A DNA stretch of 64,000 nt, taken from the NCBI RefSeq assembly GCF_003010935.1, contig NZ_PGGN01000001.1, forward strand, positions 1,426,001 to 1,490,000, written 5' to 3'. The position numbers and the translations under genes are program-made. The notes below the pieces were generated by a model. The model did not search any database and was not told the origin of the DNA. It saw nothing but the letters and a program-made list of their open reading frames with translations. This document shows, one piece after another, positions 9,401 through 18,013 of the stretch; the stretch's first letter is position 1, and each line of letters opens with the position of its first letter. This DNA is from Phyllobacterium endophyticum. GTDB lineage: Bacteria; Pseudomonadota; Alphaproteobacteria; Rhizobiales; Rhizobiaceae.

Positions 9401-9633
9401 ATAACGTAACGCTGGATAAGGGTGCCAAGTCCATCACCATCACCACAAAAGATGGCTGGTATGATGTTTCGTTTGTCGACAATACTTCCGAAAATATCCT
9501 GGAGCCAGTCTCGACCGGTTATCTGCGCCGCTTTGCAGGGCATATCGAAAACGGCAAGATCAGCAAGACAGATCCGGCAATCGGTATGAAATACAATCGG
9601 ATTACGAGGATTTACGAGGCAGCGACAAGCTGA
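6433..9633 (+). CDS. Tat-exported phospholipase C with large helical insertion
   Basis: Bacterial phospholipase C of the phosphoesterase (PlcN/PlcH, acid phosphatase-like) family, 1066 residues, predicted to cleave phosphatidylcholine or related lipids outside the cytoplasm. The N-terminus has a twin-arginine motif, DRRNFIKMMG, and a processing site near ALAQ (about residue 34). Catalytic-family motifs follow: FLMQENRSFDHYYG, TDPNR, NYDENDGFFDHVPPP and FDHTSTLRFLDAW. The C-terminal third resembles two DUF756 domains. Between residues about 98 and 383 there is a helix-rich stretch absent from the downstream paralogue and without motifs I know; without it the two proteins align throughout. The ATG follows a weak AAGGTGA site. 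Confidence 0.9.
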   Translation: MDRRNFIKMMGLAGTSAAAYAACSNYMHEALAQSTAIDDLLSAAAHCQNGSLKDIDHVIFLMQENRSFDHYYGTLRGVRGFGDPRPLQLRDGSSVFEQKKVPPISAAIYKIVHANWAQLESSIAGADAKTIKHELKQKISEVLPNYAGQINPQIDSLRDDFFAHVIKGQWNNILPREMVGKAIPELLEDLKSGLSLFETKDIDETLAGLVKAYVLSLLDNAAVAEFIAEQLKKMPGSSFDVTTIKGLIAKFSGQQILDMLLKMLANLINVDEVKKAWPAAVKTLPSLATGLPKPAEIFHLVQSFARWHETTKIGDVVNPLPKEIAFIPDLAALPLKSIYSLLPYLSSPNLVADLLAKTPFKFIEREEIKAYVPKIVDWLANAGYIKPFQIRRGDKSAGEYQAFGLAHSYEDGRDAINGGWNDQWMLAKGQDSMAHLDTAKDISFYHKLAQAFTICDGYHCSSHAGTDPNRAHFVTGTAGGWTTNDFFSSMIGERPDWKTYPEKLQDLKVDWKCYQNGISGDLFFGNFGDNILLYFKQYKDETTEIRKRGLSVNAVLRTVANVPSQFEQDVKNGTLPAVSWINAPQAFCEHPMGISPHFGEYYVSEILRVLAANPKVFQKTVFIINYDENDGFFDHVPPPLPPLPAMTGAGKVSKGIVFSNDPKNPDAEHAVKLVQDSEPQDKRFLPDTPRDQLTMGLGNRVPCLIISPWTVGGRVCSELFDHTSTLRFLDAWLAAKNLQPAGTDFANVSSWRRAICGDLTSAFDFTRKLDTLAKEGKEGLDAAAKVIAANPVPEYLGLTKIERDELKLSQPKYEDASTDIARDNAGETGKKQDEGQAELLPLGYDFGVFSSLVTSAGGEQPDTLRLSFSNRGSSGVALNVYSYNRFELGRGAWFYALAKAGKDGVPVTLFDDYDLGAQNLKRDGNYKLAVHGPNGFLSEFQGDARDYTHNLIAEIVNMTSLDDGKHVRFDLVWPENAEGKLVMTNAYTKHNVTLDKGAKSITITTKDGWYDVSFVDNTSENILEPVSTGYLRRFAGHIENGKISKTDPAIGMKYNRITRIYEAATS

Positions 9634-9647
9634 CCTCAGCTGCGTTC

Positions 9648-9677
9648 AGCCGGACGGCAAGAGGCCGCCCGGCTTTC
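9648..9677 (+). terminator. Hairpin between the two phospholipase genes
   Basis: AGCCGGACGGC pairs with GCCGCCCGGCT (one mismatch) around a 5-base loop and is followed by TTTCCC. It may be a partial terminator or processing site that lowers expression of the second phospholipase relative to the first. Confidence 0.5.
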
Positions 9678-9709
9678 CCATGTTCAATGCATTTTTCAAC
9701 GGATGGATT

Positions 9710-12064
9710 ATGGACAGACGCGAGTTCATCAAGATGCTGGGTCTTGCCGGCACAAGTGCTTCGGCTTTCGCGGCTTGCTCCTCCTACATGCAGGAAGCGC
9801 TGGCGCAATCCACGGTGATCGACGATCTCTTGAGCGCGGCAGCCCATTGCAAGCTCGGCTCTCTCAAGGATATCGAACACGTCATTTTCCTCATGCAGGA
9901 AAACCGCTCCTTCGATCATTATTATGGCACGATGCGCGGGGTGCGCGGCTTCGGCGACCCGCGGCCGCTGCGGCTTCGCAACGGCAATCCCGTTTTCACC
10001 CAGCCCAATGGAACAAGGAAAGTCATCAAGCCCTTCCAGGTGCGGCGCGGCGAGGAGTCAGCGGGGGACTATGCATCCAAGGATTTCGGCTTGCCCCACA
10101 GCTACGACGACGGGTTGAAGGCCGTTGGATCCGGCTGGAACGACAATTGGATCGCCGCCAAGAAGAATCTCACGACAATGGCCCATCTCGATGCAGCCAA
10201 GGACCTTTCCTACTATCATAAACTTATCGAGGCGTTCACGATCTGCGATGGCTATCATTGCTCCGTGCCTGCCGGCACAGACCCGAACCGCTCGCATTTC
10301 TGGTCCGGGACCGCAAAAGGCCTTCCGGTCAATCCATATTTTACCGGGAGCAAGAATTCTGCGATCAAACCCGACTGGAAAACCTATCCGGAACATCTGC
10401 AGGATTTGAAGATCGACTGGAAATTCTATCAGAACGGCATCGATGATCTTGGCATCAACCCGGGCGAGTTCACCGGGGATTTCGGGGACAATACCGTCAT
10501 TTATTTCAAGCAATATTGGAATGACCGGACGAACGAGATTTTCAAGCGCTGCGCCAGCCCCAATACGATCCTGCGCACCGATCCGGACAAGCCATCGGAT
10601 TTCGAGCTAGATGTCGCCTCCGGAACATTGCCGGCGGTCTCATGGATTGTCGCGCCGACTGCATTCAGCGAGCATCCCGACAGCATCTCACCGCATTTCG
10701 GGGAATATTATACCAATGAAATATTGAAGGTGCTCGCCGCCCATCCGGACGTGTGGAAAAAGACGGTTTTCATTCTCAATTATGACGAGAATGACGGCTT
10801 TTTCGACCACGTTCCACCGCCCATGCCACCGCTGCCGGCGCTTGCGCCTGCTCCCGGTAAGGTTGGCGGGACCGAGGGGGTTGGCAAGGTTTCCGTTGGC
10901 ATCTCCATTCCCAAGACGGATGACGTGACGAATGTCGATGCGGAATGCGTTGTGCGGAGTACGGATGGCAGGGGGGCAGCGATAACGGATCAGAGCAAGC
11001 CAATGGGTCTTGGCACGCGCGTACCATGTGTCATCGTTTCGCCCTGGACGGTGGGCGGGCGGGTCTGCTCCGAGCTCTTCGACCATACCTCTACATTGCG
11101 CTTTCTTGATGCCTGGCTTGGCGCCAGGGGATTGCACACGGAGGGCTCGAATTTTGCCAACATTTCTTCCTGGCGCCGCGCAATTTGTGGCGACTTGACC
11201 AGCGCTTTCGATTTTACCCCCAAGCTCGACACGGCGGCAAAGGCGGGCAAAGAACGGCTGGACGCGGCAGTGGCTGCGGCAAAACCCATCCCGGCCTATC
11301 TGACCAAGGCAGAACAGGATGAACTGAAGGCCAAACTCGCCCGTTATACAACGAAGAGCCGGAACGCCGATGTTTCCATCGACCTTGAAAATGATACGCG
11401 GCGTAAACAGGCGTGGGATCAGGTGGCCCTCCTGCCGCTCGGCTATGATTTCAATGTCTTCGCCTCGATCACGGAGAATGACGGAAAAGCCGACAAACTC
11501 CAGCTGACGTTCCGCAACAGGGGCAGCATCGGTGTGGCGCTCAACGTCTATTCCTATGTAAAGGCGGACGAGGGGCGCGGCGCATGGTTCTATGCACTGA
11601 CGAAGGCCGCGAAGCCGGACGCGCCGGTCGCGCTATCGGACGAGTACGATCTTGTGAAAGATCGCGGCGGCAAATACGAATTCGCCGTTCACGCCCCGAA
11701 CGGGTATCTCAGCGAATTTCACGATGCCAACCAGAGATTGATCGCCGATATCGTTGACGTGCGGGCGGAGGCCAATGCCACAAAAGTCCGCTTCGATTTC
11801 GGCGCCTGGCCGAAAGGCAATAGCGATCTGACCATGATCAACGCCTATACGGGTGACACCGTGACGGTTGCGGCCAAAACCGCGTCGATCAGCACCGCCA
11901 CCAGGGACGGCTGGTACGACGTGGCATTCATCGACAAGGCTGGCACGAACTATCTGCGCCGCTATGCCGGGCATCTGGAAAACGGCGTCATGAGCAAGAC
12001 TGATCCCGCCATCGGTACGCGATATGACGCGGCAAGCCGGCTATACGACTGGGTGGGTGCATAG
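9710..12064 (+). CDS. Tat-exported phospholipase C, second paralogue
   Basis: Phosphoesterase-family phospholipase C, 784 residues from the ATG at 9710, which begins the twin-arginine signal DRREFIKMLG exactly as in the upstream paralogue. An in-frame ATG at 9680 would add ten residues ahead of the Tat motif and is less likely. The same motifs are present: FLMQENRSFDHYYG, TDPNR, NYDENDGFFDHVPPP and FDHTSTLRFLDAW, then a DUF756-like C-terminal region with WYDVAFIDK. It lacks the roughly 285-residue insertion of its neighbour and so has the usual family architecture. The pair is a tandem duplication that has diverged; separate lipid substrates are possible. Export would be folded, through Tat. 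Confidence 0.92.
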   Translation: MDRREFIKMLGLAGTSASAFAACSSYMQEALAQSTVIDDLLSAAAHCKLGSLKDIEHVIFLMQENRSFDHYYGTMRGVRGFGDPRPLRLRNGNPVFTQPNGTRKVIKPFQVRRGEESAGDYASKDFGLPHSYDDGLKAVGSGWNDNWIAAKKNLTTMAHLDAAKDLSYYHKLIEAFTICDGYHCSVPAGTDPNRSHFWSGTAKGLPVNPYFTGSKNSAIKPDWKTYPEHLQDLKIDWKFYQNGIDDLGINPGEFTGDFGDNTVIYFKQYWNDRTNEIFKRCASPNTILRTDPDKPSDFELDVASGTLPAVSWIVAPTAFSEHPDSISPHFGEYYTNEILKVLAAHPDVWKKTVFILNYDENDGFFDHVPPPMPPLPALAPAPGKVGGTEGVGKVSVGISIPKTDDVTNVDAECVVRSTDGRGAAITDQSKPMGLGTRVPCVIVSPWTVGGRVCSELFDHTSTLRFLDAWLGARGLHTEGSNFANISSWRRAICGDLTSAFDFTPKLDTAAKAGKERLDAAVAAAKPIPAYLTKAEQDELKAKLARYTTKSRNADVSIDLENDTRRKQAWDQVALLPLGYDFNVFASITENDGKADKLQLTFRNRGSIGVALNVYSYVKADEGRGAWFYALTKAAKPDAPVALSDEYDLVKDRGGKYEFAVHAPNGYLSEFHDANQRLIADIVDVRAEANATKVRFDFGAWPKGNSDLTMINAYTGDTVTVAAKTASISTATRDGWYDVAFIDKAGTNYLRRYAGHLENGVMSKTDPAIGTRYDAASRLYDWVGA

Positions 12065-12239
12065 AACGCTGTTGGCCGAGACGACACGGATTTGCTGGTT
12101 CTACTCTCGCGCAAGGGCGTGCGGACGAGGCCAGCCTCCTCGCGGCATGCCGCGCAATAATGCACATCCGGTTCGATTGCTTGTCTCCCGATGCGTTTGC
12201 TTGTAGCTGTTATATTGTTATCAGCAATGCCAGGAACTC

Positions 12240-13037
12240 ATGCGACCGCACATTCGACGCCGCCGATCGATCTCCGCCACATGGTCGGTGCGCATCGCAT
12301 TCCTCAGCGCGATACTCTTCGTGCTTTCAGGGCTTGGCCACCGCTTCGAACGTATCGAAACGCCGGAGTTTCTCTGGCTCCTCGCCATTGTCGCCGGCCT
12401 CGCCCTGCTTGCGCTTCTTCTCGCATTCAACGGTTTCACCAGCGTCTGGCGCCGCGGCGATCGCGGTTTTCCGAGTGCCTTCTGGGGGGTGGTGATCGCG
12501 CTCATCGTCCTCGCGCCCTTCGCAACGACGCTCTATCAGGCGCTGGCACTGCCGACGATCTATGACGTGTCCACTGATATCACCGATCCGCCTGACTTGT
12601 TTGCCGCGGGGCAGCGAACCGAGCGCATGAACCCGCTGGTCAATGACCGGGGGAGCCGCGCGCTTCAATCGACCGCCTATCCACAAGTGACGGGGCGCCG
12701 CTATGACGGTTCGCCCGACCGAATTCTTTCGGCAGTAACCAAGGTCATCGGCAATAATGACTGGAAGATCGCGAGCCAGAAGGGCGAGCCCGGTGTCGAT
12801 GAGGAAATCTTGCTCGAAGTGGTCGCGAGAACCTGGCTCCTGGGCTTCACCAGCGACGTGGTTATCCGCCTCTCCGACGAGGGCGACACGACCTATGTCG
12901 ATATGCGCTCTGTCTCCCGCTACGGTATTCACGATCTCGGCGAAAATGCCGACCGGATCACCGCATTCATGACCGCGCTCGACGCCGAGGTTCAGAGCGT
13001 CCAGCCGGAAGAGGAAACAGCCGAGCCGGCGCAGTGA
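12240..13037 (+). CDS. DUF1499 membrane protein
   Basis: Membrane protein of 265 residues. Three hydrophobic segments lie in the first 110 residues (about 18-35, 44-62, 80-100), followed by a soluble domain of the DUF1499 type beginning about residue 140 (PQVTGRRYDGSPDRI...) and ending with the family's DVVIRLSDEGDTTYVDMRS and IHDLGENADRI segments. DUF1499 has no settled biochemical role. The gene stands alone between the phospholipases and the convergent hexosaminidase. Confidence 0.85.
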   Translation: MRPHIRRRRSISATWSVRIAFLSAILFVLSGLGHRFERIETPEFLWLLAIVAGLALLALLLAFNGFTSVWRRGDRGFPSAFWGVVIALIVLAPFATTLYQALALPTIYDVSTDITDPPDLFAAGQRTERMNPLVNDRGSRALQSTAYPQVTGRRYDGSPDRILSAVTKVIGNNDWKIASQKGEPGVDEEILLEVVARTWLLGFTSDVVIRLSDEGDTTYVDMRSVSRYGIHDLGENADRITAFMTALDAEVQSVQPEEETAEPAQ

Positions 13038-13082
13038 ACTTGAAGGGGCGCTTTACACCCCGTCAAATGCCTGGATTGTGAT

Positions 13083-13106
13083 TATCCCCCCACGAAGGGG
13101 AGGAGA
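13083..13106. repeat. Short GC-rich palindrome, CTCCCC-type repeat
   Basis: TCCCCCCACGAAGGGGAGGA is one of several similar palindromes in the window (also near 19446, 35108, 35222 and 37841). It lies in the gap between convergent genes. Such short palindromes are common dispersed elements in Rhizobiales genomes. Confidence 0.5.
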
Positions 13107-13172
13107 TGATCAAGTCACTGTTCTATCCACGACCGGCCGCGAATGCGTCTGCCAAGGAAAGCTGTCACGCCA

Positions 13173-15469
13173 TCAATCATAATATTCAACTGTGCCGCCG
13201 GCAAAAGTCGGGCCACGCTTGTTGAAATCGCTGCTGCGCGGCAAAAGGAGCTTACCGTCATACAGGCCGAAATACCCGTTGAAAGCCTTCGGCTTGACTA
13301 ATTTAAGCGTTCCAGCGCCACTCTTTTCTATGGCGGTCAGATTCTTGACCTCTAGCGGCTCGGTCCATGTATCGGTGTCGCAGGCGGATTGTTTCCGTTC
13401 ACCCAGTGCAAAACCAATATCGCGACAAATAAACCCTGGGCGGTAATAAGACCCATTACCTTCGCCTGGCAGTTCAAGAGCAACGAACCCGCCGGATGAA
13501 GATTGTGGGTTCCTGGTAATCCAAGCACCATCAAGTCGCTTTGGTCCGCGGAAAGCACGGGTCATATCTTCCATATCCCAGGCCATCCAGTCCCAAGCGG
13601 ATTTTTCGTAGGTCGTCTGCGTAAAAAGGCTCAACCTAAGATCGGTAAAGGGTATGTTGATCTGGATGGGCGTCTGCAACTTCAGATGCCGCGAAGCATC
13701 CAACAAGACCTGCAACGCCTGACCGCCGTCAACGTAGGGAAAACGATCACGCACCCAATAAGATGACAGTTCCTGGGAAACCGATATCAAATTACCGAAA
13801 CCCGACATGCTTATGGGAACAACCTTATTGCTGCCATCGTAAATGAGACCCCGCCAGGAGACGAATCCCATGGCGGCGATGCTCTTCCCCAATGTGGCGT
13901 GATTTCATCCGAGGTCAGCCCATTTAGCTTGGATACATCGTTCCATAGCGATAGTTGAATACCATCAGGGATGGTTCCCTGGTTTTGGTATCGCTTCAGC
14001 CTTTCCCCGTAATAGGCATAGGCCTCGCCGGGATCAATGCCATCCGGTGAGAACCCGGCGGGCATTTTCGGAACGACATAAAACGATAGGCCCTCACCGT
14101 CGATCCACTTGGCTGGTCGTTTCTTGATTTCTTCGAGCCTGCTGTTTTTGGTCGGCAAAGGGTCCACGGTCGCCCAATAGGCGATATTGATATTTGGATT
14201 GATGTCGTTGATGGACTCGGTGAATTTACCGTTGGCAAGCTTGGCTTCATACCATATCCAGACATGCTTGAATCCCTCAAGATTTCCCGTTGGTTTGAGT
14301 AGGTTGGTGTATAGCTCGTTGATGTAGTTTACAGTCGAAACGTGCTTGTTTCCCCAAGCTTCGTCGCCGCCAATATGGATTGTGTCCGATTTAAACCATG
14401 GCCGGAACTCCATAATGAGCGTCGTGAAATAATCCACAGCTACTTTTGAATCGCTGGTATCGATAGTGTCTTTGTTCGCGGCGTATCGTAATTTGGGTTC
14501 GTCTTTAGCAAATGCCATCGCGTGGCCTGGCGCGTCAAATTCCGGTATGATCTTTATACCGTAGCGGAGGGCGGCCGCCTCAAGTTTTGCCCAATCTTTC
14601 TTGGTGTAGACGAGCCCGTCAGAGGGCCAAAGTTTCGGTCTGGGTTTGTCCTCATTGTAAAGCCGGAAAAATCCAGCTTTTGGCGGGTTGCCACCTGGAT
14701 TGAGCAAGTCGGCAAGCCCCATTTCTCGCACACTGTCGTTCAAGTGCAGATGGAGCTCGTTCAACTTGTGCATACTCATCTTGTCCATGATGCCAATGAG
14801 CTGATCCGTAGGGAGGTAAAAGCGCGCAACGTCGAGCATGATGCGTCGGTTTTCATAAAGCGGATAATCGAATACATCCGCCGCCCCGATAGTCCGGTGG
14901 TTGCCGGCGGTTTTGCCATCGGTCATCAGCATCAATGTCAGGGATTGCAGCGCGCGCAGGGCTCCCATGGTTTCAACATAGGTCACATCGGCGCGATCCT
15001 TGCCGATGGCAAGCAAGTAGCCTTCTTGCAGTACATTGCTGCCGATGTTTTTTTTCGTGGCTTTGCTATTGCCTGGCTGCGTCGACAACACTGCAGATTT
15101 GGCCATTTCCGCGAGTTTTCCGCCTGAGTCCTTGTCGAGAACGATGTCACCGGCCACGGGAGCAGAATCAACGATTATCTTAAGCGGGAAACCCGTTGCG
15201 TAGCGTAGCTTCTCGGCCCAACCGCGCGGGGCGTTTAGAACAGCAACAAGCTGCGCATCATCCTTTTTCAGAACGATGCGGCTTTCATCCTTGAGAGTGA
15301 ATTCGCCATCAAGCGACTTTATTTGCTGAAAGGTCGGCAAATGGAACCGCTTGTTAGGGGGCGCTTTACCCGCAAATGCCGGCTGAACCAATAACGCCAA
15401 CGCAAGACAAATGTGAATGACGAACCGGGCGGGGTATTCTATTGCACCTTTGAATTTTCTCTTCATCAA
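13173..15469 (-). pseudogene. GH20 beta-N-acetylhexosaminidase, frameshifted
   Basis: Secreted hexosaminidase (chitobiase type) that would release terminal GlcNAc or GalNAc. The signal peptide ends at about QPAFA (residue 33). The barrel holds the GH20 catalytic pair in HIGGDEAWG (Asp-Glu) and MHKLNELHLHLNDS upstream. The reading frame breaks at the run of four C at 13887-13890: the first frame (13811-15469) reads TPHWG then nonsense, while the continuation GKSIAAMGFVSWRGL is one frame away (13173-13892). Adding one base to the run restores one protein of about 765 residues. It is either a real inactivating deletion or a homopolymer sequencing error; the downstream part stays highly protein-like, which favours a recent event or an error. 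Confidence 0.85.
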
Positions 15470-15962
15470 ATGAAACCTCTTACTTAATTACCATTGTGAA
15501 ACATCGCTTCGTATAAATTGAATGGCCGCAAATCGGCCTTGTGGTGTGCTGCCTGAACCATGACAGTCTTGAATAACCGAAATCAAAATTGCCCGGCCTA
15601 AGCGTGCGGATTGGTCTTAGATTGGATTTTTGGACAACCGCACGCAATCCGACGAAAGTCGCGGATATTGCGATTTTCGACAATGTTTGAAAAATCGTCT
15701 TCCCGCGTGCTGTTCATGCAGCAGACCAATTGGCTAAAAAGCAATACCAATCAAATCTTGGTGCTGGCTGGAGCCAATAATCCCCGTCAACAGCTGGGTT
15801 GGCTTCGCTCTGCAGTTGGGCAGATTGCTGTGCGTGGTTCACAAGCTCACCATGAGGGAGGCCCAGGGTCTGAGGCCGCGCTCAACCAGATCTTCAAGGG
15901 TTGGTCGCGGCTCAAACACTTTTCCGCTCAATATTACGGCCCATAATGTTCGCTGCGGGCAA
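15470..15962. other. Intergenic region with repeat element and duplicated gene end
   Basis: No gene is supported. It holds the hexosaminidase upstream region, one arm of the dispersed palindromic repeat (15831-15862) and, directly after it, a 28-bp copy (15872-15899) of the 3' part of the neighbouring MBL-fold gene (16009-16036) with a single mismatch. The rest shows no recognisable feature. Confidence 0.6.
15831..15862. repeat. Dispersed palindromic repeat, single arm
   Basis: GTGCGTGGTTCACAAGCTC followed by ACCATGAGGG matches the arms found at 23403-23433, 23484-23515, 24447-24478 and 25169-25198, with one base missing after GGTTC. Elements of this type are widespread between genes in alphaproteobacteria. 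Confidence 0.7.
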
Positions 15963-16862
15963 CTACCAATAGATGCCGTCGACCGCCGGGTTACCTTCGG
16001 TCTGCACGAGGCCGCGCGCAACCAGATCTTCAAGGTGGGCGAGTACGGACAGGGCGGCGGCGCCGTGCAGGCGAGGATCGGTTTCGCGATAGATTACCCT
16101 GACCATCTCGGCGATGGTGCGGTCGCCTCGTTTCACCCGCTCCAGCACGGCACGCTCGCGCATTTTCCGGTGTGCTTTCAAGCCGCGCATGAATGTTTTC
16201 GGCCTGGTGACCGGGCCGCCATGACCAGGAAGGAAGACGCGGTCCTGGCGTGCGAGCAGCCGGTCCAGCGAGGCCATGTAGTCGGACATCGAGCCATCGG
16301 GCGGCGCGACGATGGATGTTGCCCATGCCATGACATGGTCTGCCGAGAAAAGGATGCCCGAGCCTTCAAGCGCGAAGACCACGTGATTTGCCGTGTGGCC
16401 AGGCGTGTGAATGGATCGAAGCGCCCAGCCATCGCCTTCGATCAGCGCATCGTCGTCGACGCGTATGTCCGGCATGAAACCGGTGTCGCCGCTTGCATCC
16501 AGAAGATTGACTTCGCCGAGGTGCAACGCACGGGAGGGCCGATGCGGCCCTTCGGCAACGACGAGAGCGCCGAGTTCATCTTTCAGAACGCTGGCCAAGG
16601 GTGAATGATCGCGATGGGTGTGGCTGACGAAAATGTGGCTGACCGGGCGCCCGCCGATCGCCCGCAGAAGAACGGCCTTGTGCGCTTCATCGATCGGGCC
16701 CGGATCGATCAGCGCGAGGGAATTTTTTCCGATCAGGTAGGAATTCGTGCCGTGGAAGGTGAAGGGGCTCGGATTGTTGACCGTGATACGTTTGACATTC
16801 GGCGCGATATCAATGGCTTCGCCGTAGTGCGGCGCAAATACCTTGTCGAAAACGAGATTCAT
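15963..16862 (-). CDS. MBL-fold metallo-hydrolase
   Basis: Metallo-beta-lactamase-fold hydrolase of 299 residues, cytoplasmic. The metal-binding motif is HTHRDHSPL (HxHxDH), with further ligands in IHTPGHTANHV and VFLPGHGGP. A C-terminal helical winged region (IAEMVRVIY...HLEDLVARGLVQ) resembles that of LACTB2-like or glyoxalase II-like members. The substrate is unknown; it is not a true beta-lactamase on this evidence. It is divergent from bioY, whose start is about 105 bases away. Confidence 0.85.
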   Translation of the reverse strand: MNLVFDKVFAPHYGEAIDIAPNVKRITVNNPSPFTFHGTNSYLIGKNSLALIDPGPIDEAHKAVLLRAIGGRPVSHIFVSHTHRDHSPLASVLKDELGALVVAEGPHRPSRALHLGEVNLLDASGDTGFMPDIRVDDDALIEGDGWALRSIHTPGHTANHVVFALEGSGILFSADHVMAWATSIVAPPDGSMSDYMASLDRLLARQDRVFLPGHGGPVTRPKTFMRGLKAHRKMRERAVLERVKRGDRTIAEMVRVIYRETDPRLHGAAALSVLAHLEDLVARGLVQTEGNPAVDGIYW

Positions 16863-16968
16863 TTTTTCGAATACACCTGGTTATGCGGCTTTCGACGTAT
16901 TGCAGCGCGGCATGATCCTCAATATACATTTTCATGAACTGGCGAAAGCCATTGTGGAGGTTAAGAAA

Positions 16969-17556
16969 ATGATTGCTGCCCGGACCCGCTCGCTCGCCGA
17001 AACGTTCCAGCCGGAAGGCCAACTTGCGAAAGCAGTATGGTTTGTCTCTCTGGCCCTCGCCGGCACTGCGCTGATGACCCTTGCCGCCAAGACCAAAGTG
17101 GACATGGTCTTCGTCAACGTGACGATGCAGACTTTCGCGGTCTTCGCAATATCGGCAGCCTATGGCTCGCGCCTTGCCGTGGCGACCATGGCGCTCTACC
17201 TCCTCGAGGGGGCACTCGGCATGCCCGTATTCACCGGAACGCCGGAAAAGGGCATTGGTCTTGCTTATATGGTCGGCCCGACTGGCGGTTACCTCTTGTC
17301 CTATATTGCCGCCGCCTGGATCGTCGGCCGTGCTGCCGACAAGGGTTTTGCGCGCAGTCCGCTGATGCTCGGCGCGGCCATGTTCGCCGCGGAACTGGTT
17401 ATCCTCGGCATGGGCTTCCTGTGGATGGCCTATCTGTTCGGCTTCGACAAGGCGCTGGCCTATGGTGTCGGCATTTTCATCGTTGGAGATATGCTGAAGC
17501 TCGCGCTGGCTGCTGCGACCGTTCCGGCGGTGGGCTCCTTGCTCAAGCGCCGGTGA
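16969..17556 (+). CDS. bioY: BioY biotin transporter substrate-binding subunit
   Basis: S component of the biotin ECF transporter, 195 residues, within the usual 180-200. The ATG at 16969 follows TGGAGG (16955-16960); a longer in-frame reading from 16843 would add 42 residues unlike the family. Six hydrophobic segments are seen. BioY hallmarks are TMQTFAVFAISAAYGSRLA, the LEGALGMPVFTG segment and YMVGPTGGYLLSY. The EcfAA'T partners BioM and BioN are not adjacent, so it may act alone or with a shared module elsewhere. No clear BioR box was found upstream. Confidence 0.92.
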   Translation: MIAARTRSLAETFQPEGQLAKAVWFVSLALAGTALMTLAAKTKVDMVFVNVTMQTFAVFAISAAYGSRLAVATMALYLLEGALGMPVFTGTPEKGIGLAYMVGPTGGYLLSYIAAAWIVGRAADKGFARSPLMLGAAMFAAELVILGMGFLWMAYLFGFDKALAYGVGIFIVGDMLKLALAAATVPAVGSLLKRR

Positions 17557-17564
17557 TACAGCAG

Positions 17565-17592
17565 AGCGCCGGCTAGACCGGCGCTTTGTTTA
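17565..17592 (+). terminator. Rho-independent terminator after bioY
   Basis: AGCGCCGG (17565-17572) and CCGGCGCT (17578-17585) form a perfect 8-bp stem with a 5-base loop, followed by TTGTTT. It separates bioY from the purine cluster. Confidence 0.85.
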
Positions 17593-17659
17593 TAATCCGC
17601 CGTTTTTTCACTATGTATTTTTTATAATTGTCGCTTTTGACTGGTGTTATATTGGACGT

Positions 17660-17881
17660 TTGGCGACGGTTTATAATGAGCAGAGAAAGCTCACGGCGAC
17701 TTGGCTCAATGGATTATCTGTTGCCTTGTGGGCCGTGGGCGGTTTGGCGCCGCTGGCTTCAAGTATCTATAATGCAAATGGGCCAAGTGCTTTGATCGTA
17801 ATCGGCGCAGCCATTTGTGTTATGGCCGCGACTGCACTACATTTATGCGCAAGACAGACATTGAAAGGGTTAAAACCGTGA
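17660..17881 (+). CDS. Small membrane protein heading the purine cluster
   Basis: Protein of 73 residues with two hydrophobic segments (about 16-35 and 44-63) and a basic C-terminus, so a probable two-pass inner membrane protein. It starts with TTG; no strong ribosome binding site is visible, so the start is uncertain. Its stop overlaps the GTG of the next tiny gene by four bases (GTGA), which argues that both are real and translated together. I recognise no family. Position suggests a link to purine or allantoin handling, but that is inference. Confidence 0.6.
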   Translation: MATVYNEQRKLTATWLNGLSVALWAVGGLAPLASSIYNANGPSALIVIGAAICVMAATALHLCARQTLKGLKP

Positions 17882-18000
17882 CAGTGGAACAGTTTATGCT
17901 CTTCATGATAATGCCGGTAAGCGGGCTGCTTATGGTGGCCTTTGTGATGTTCGTCACACGCGATGAACGTCGCGACGACAAGCCAAAGCATTCCAAGTAA
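17878..18000 (+). CDS. Tiny single-pass membrane protein, 40 residues
   Basis: Starts at GTG in a GTGA overlap with the gene before it. One hydrophobic segment, FMLFMIMPVSGLLMVAFVMF, is followed by a charged tail (TRDERRDDKPKHSK), a topology with the tail in the cytoplasm. No family is recognised. The coupling and clean membrane-plus-charged-tail pattern support it as a real small protein, possibly an accessory subunit of a transporter. Confidence 0.6.
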   Translation: MTVEQFMLFMIMPVSGLLMVAFVMFVTRDERRDDKPKHSK

Positions 18001-18013
18001 CACCACTCCCTCA

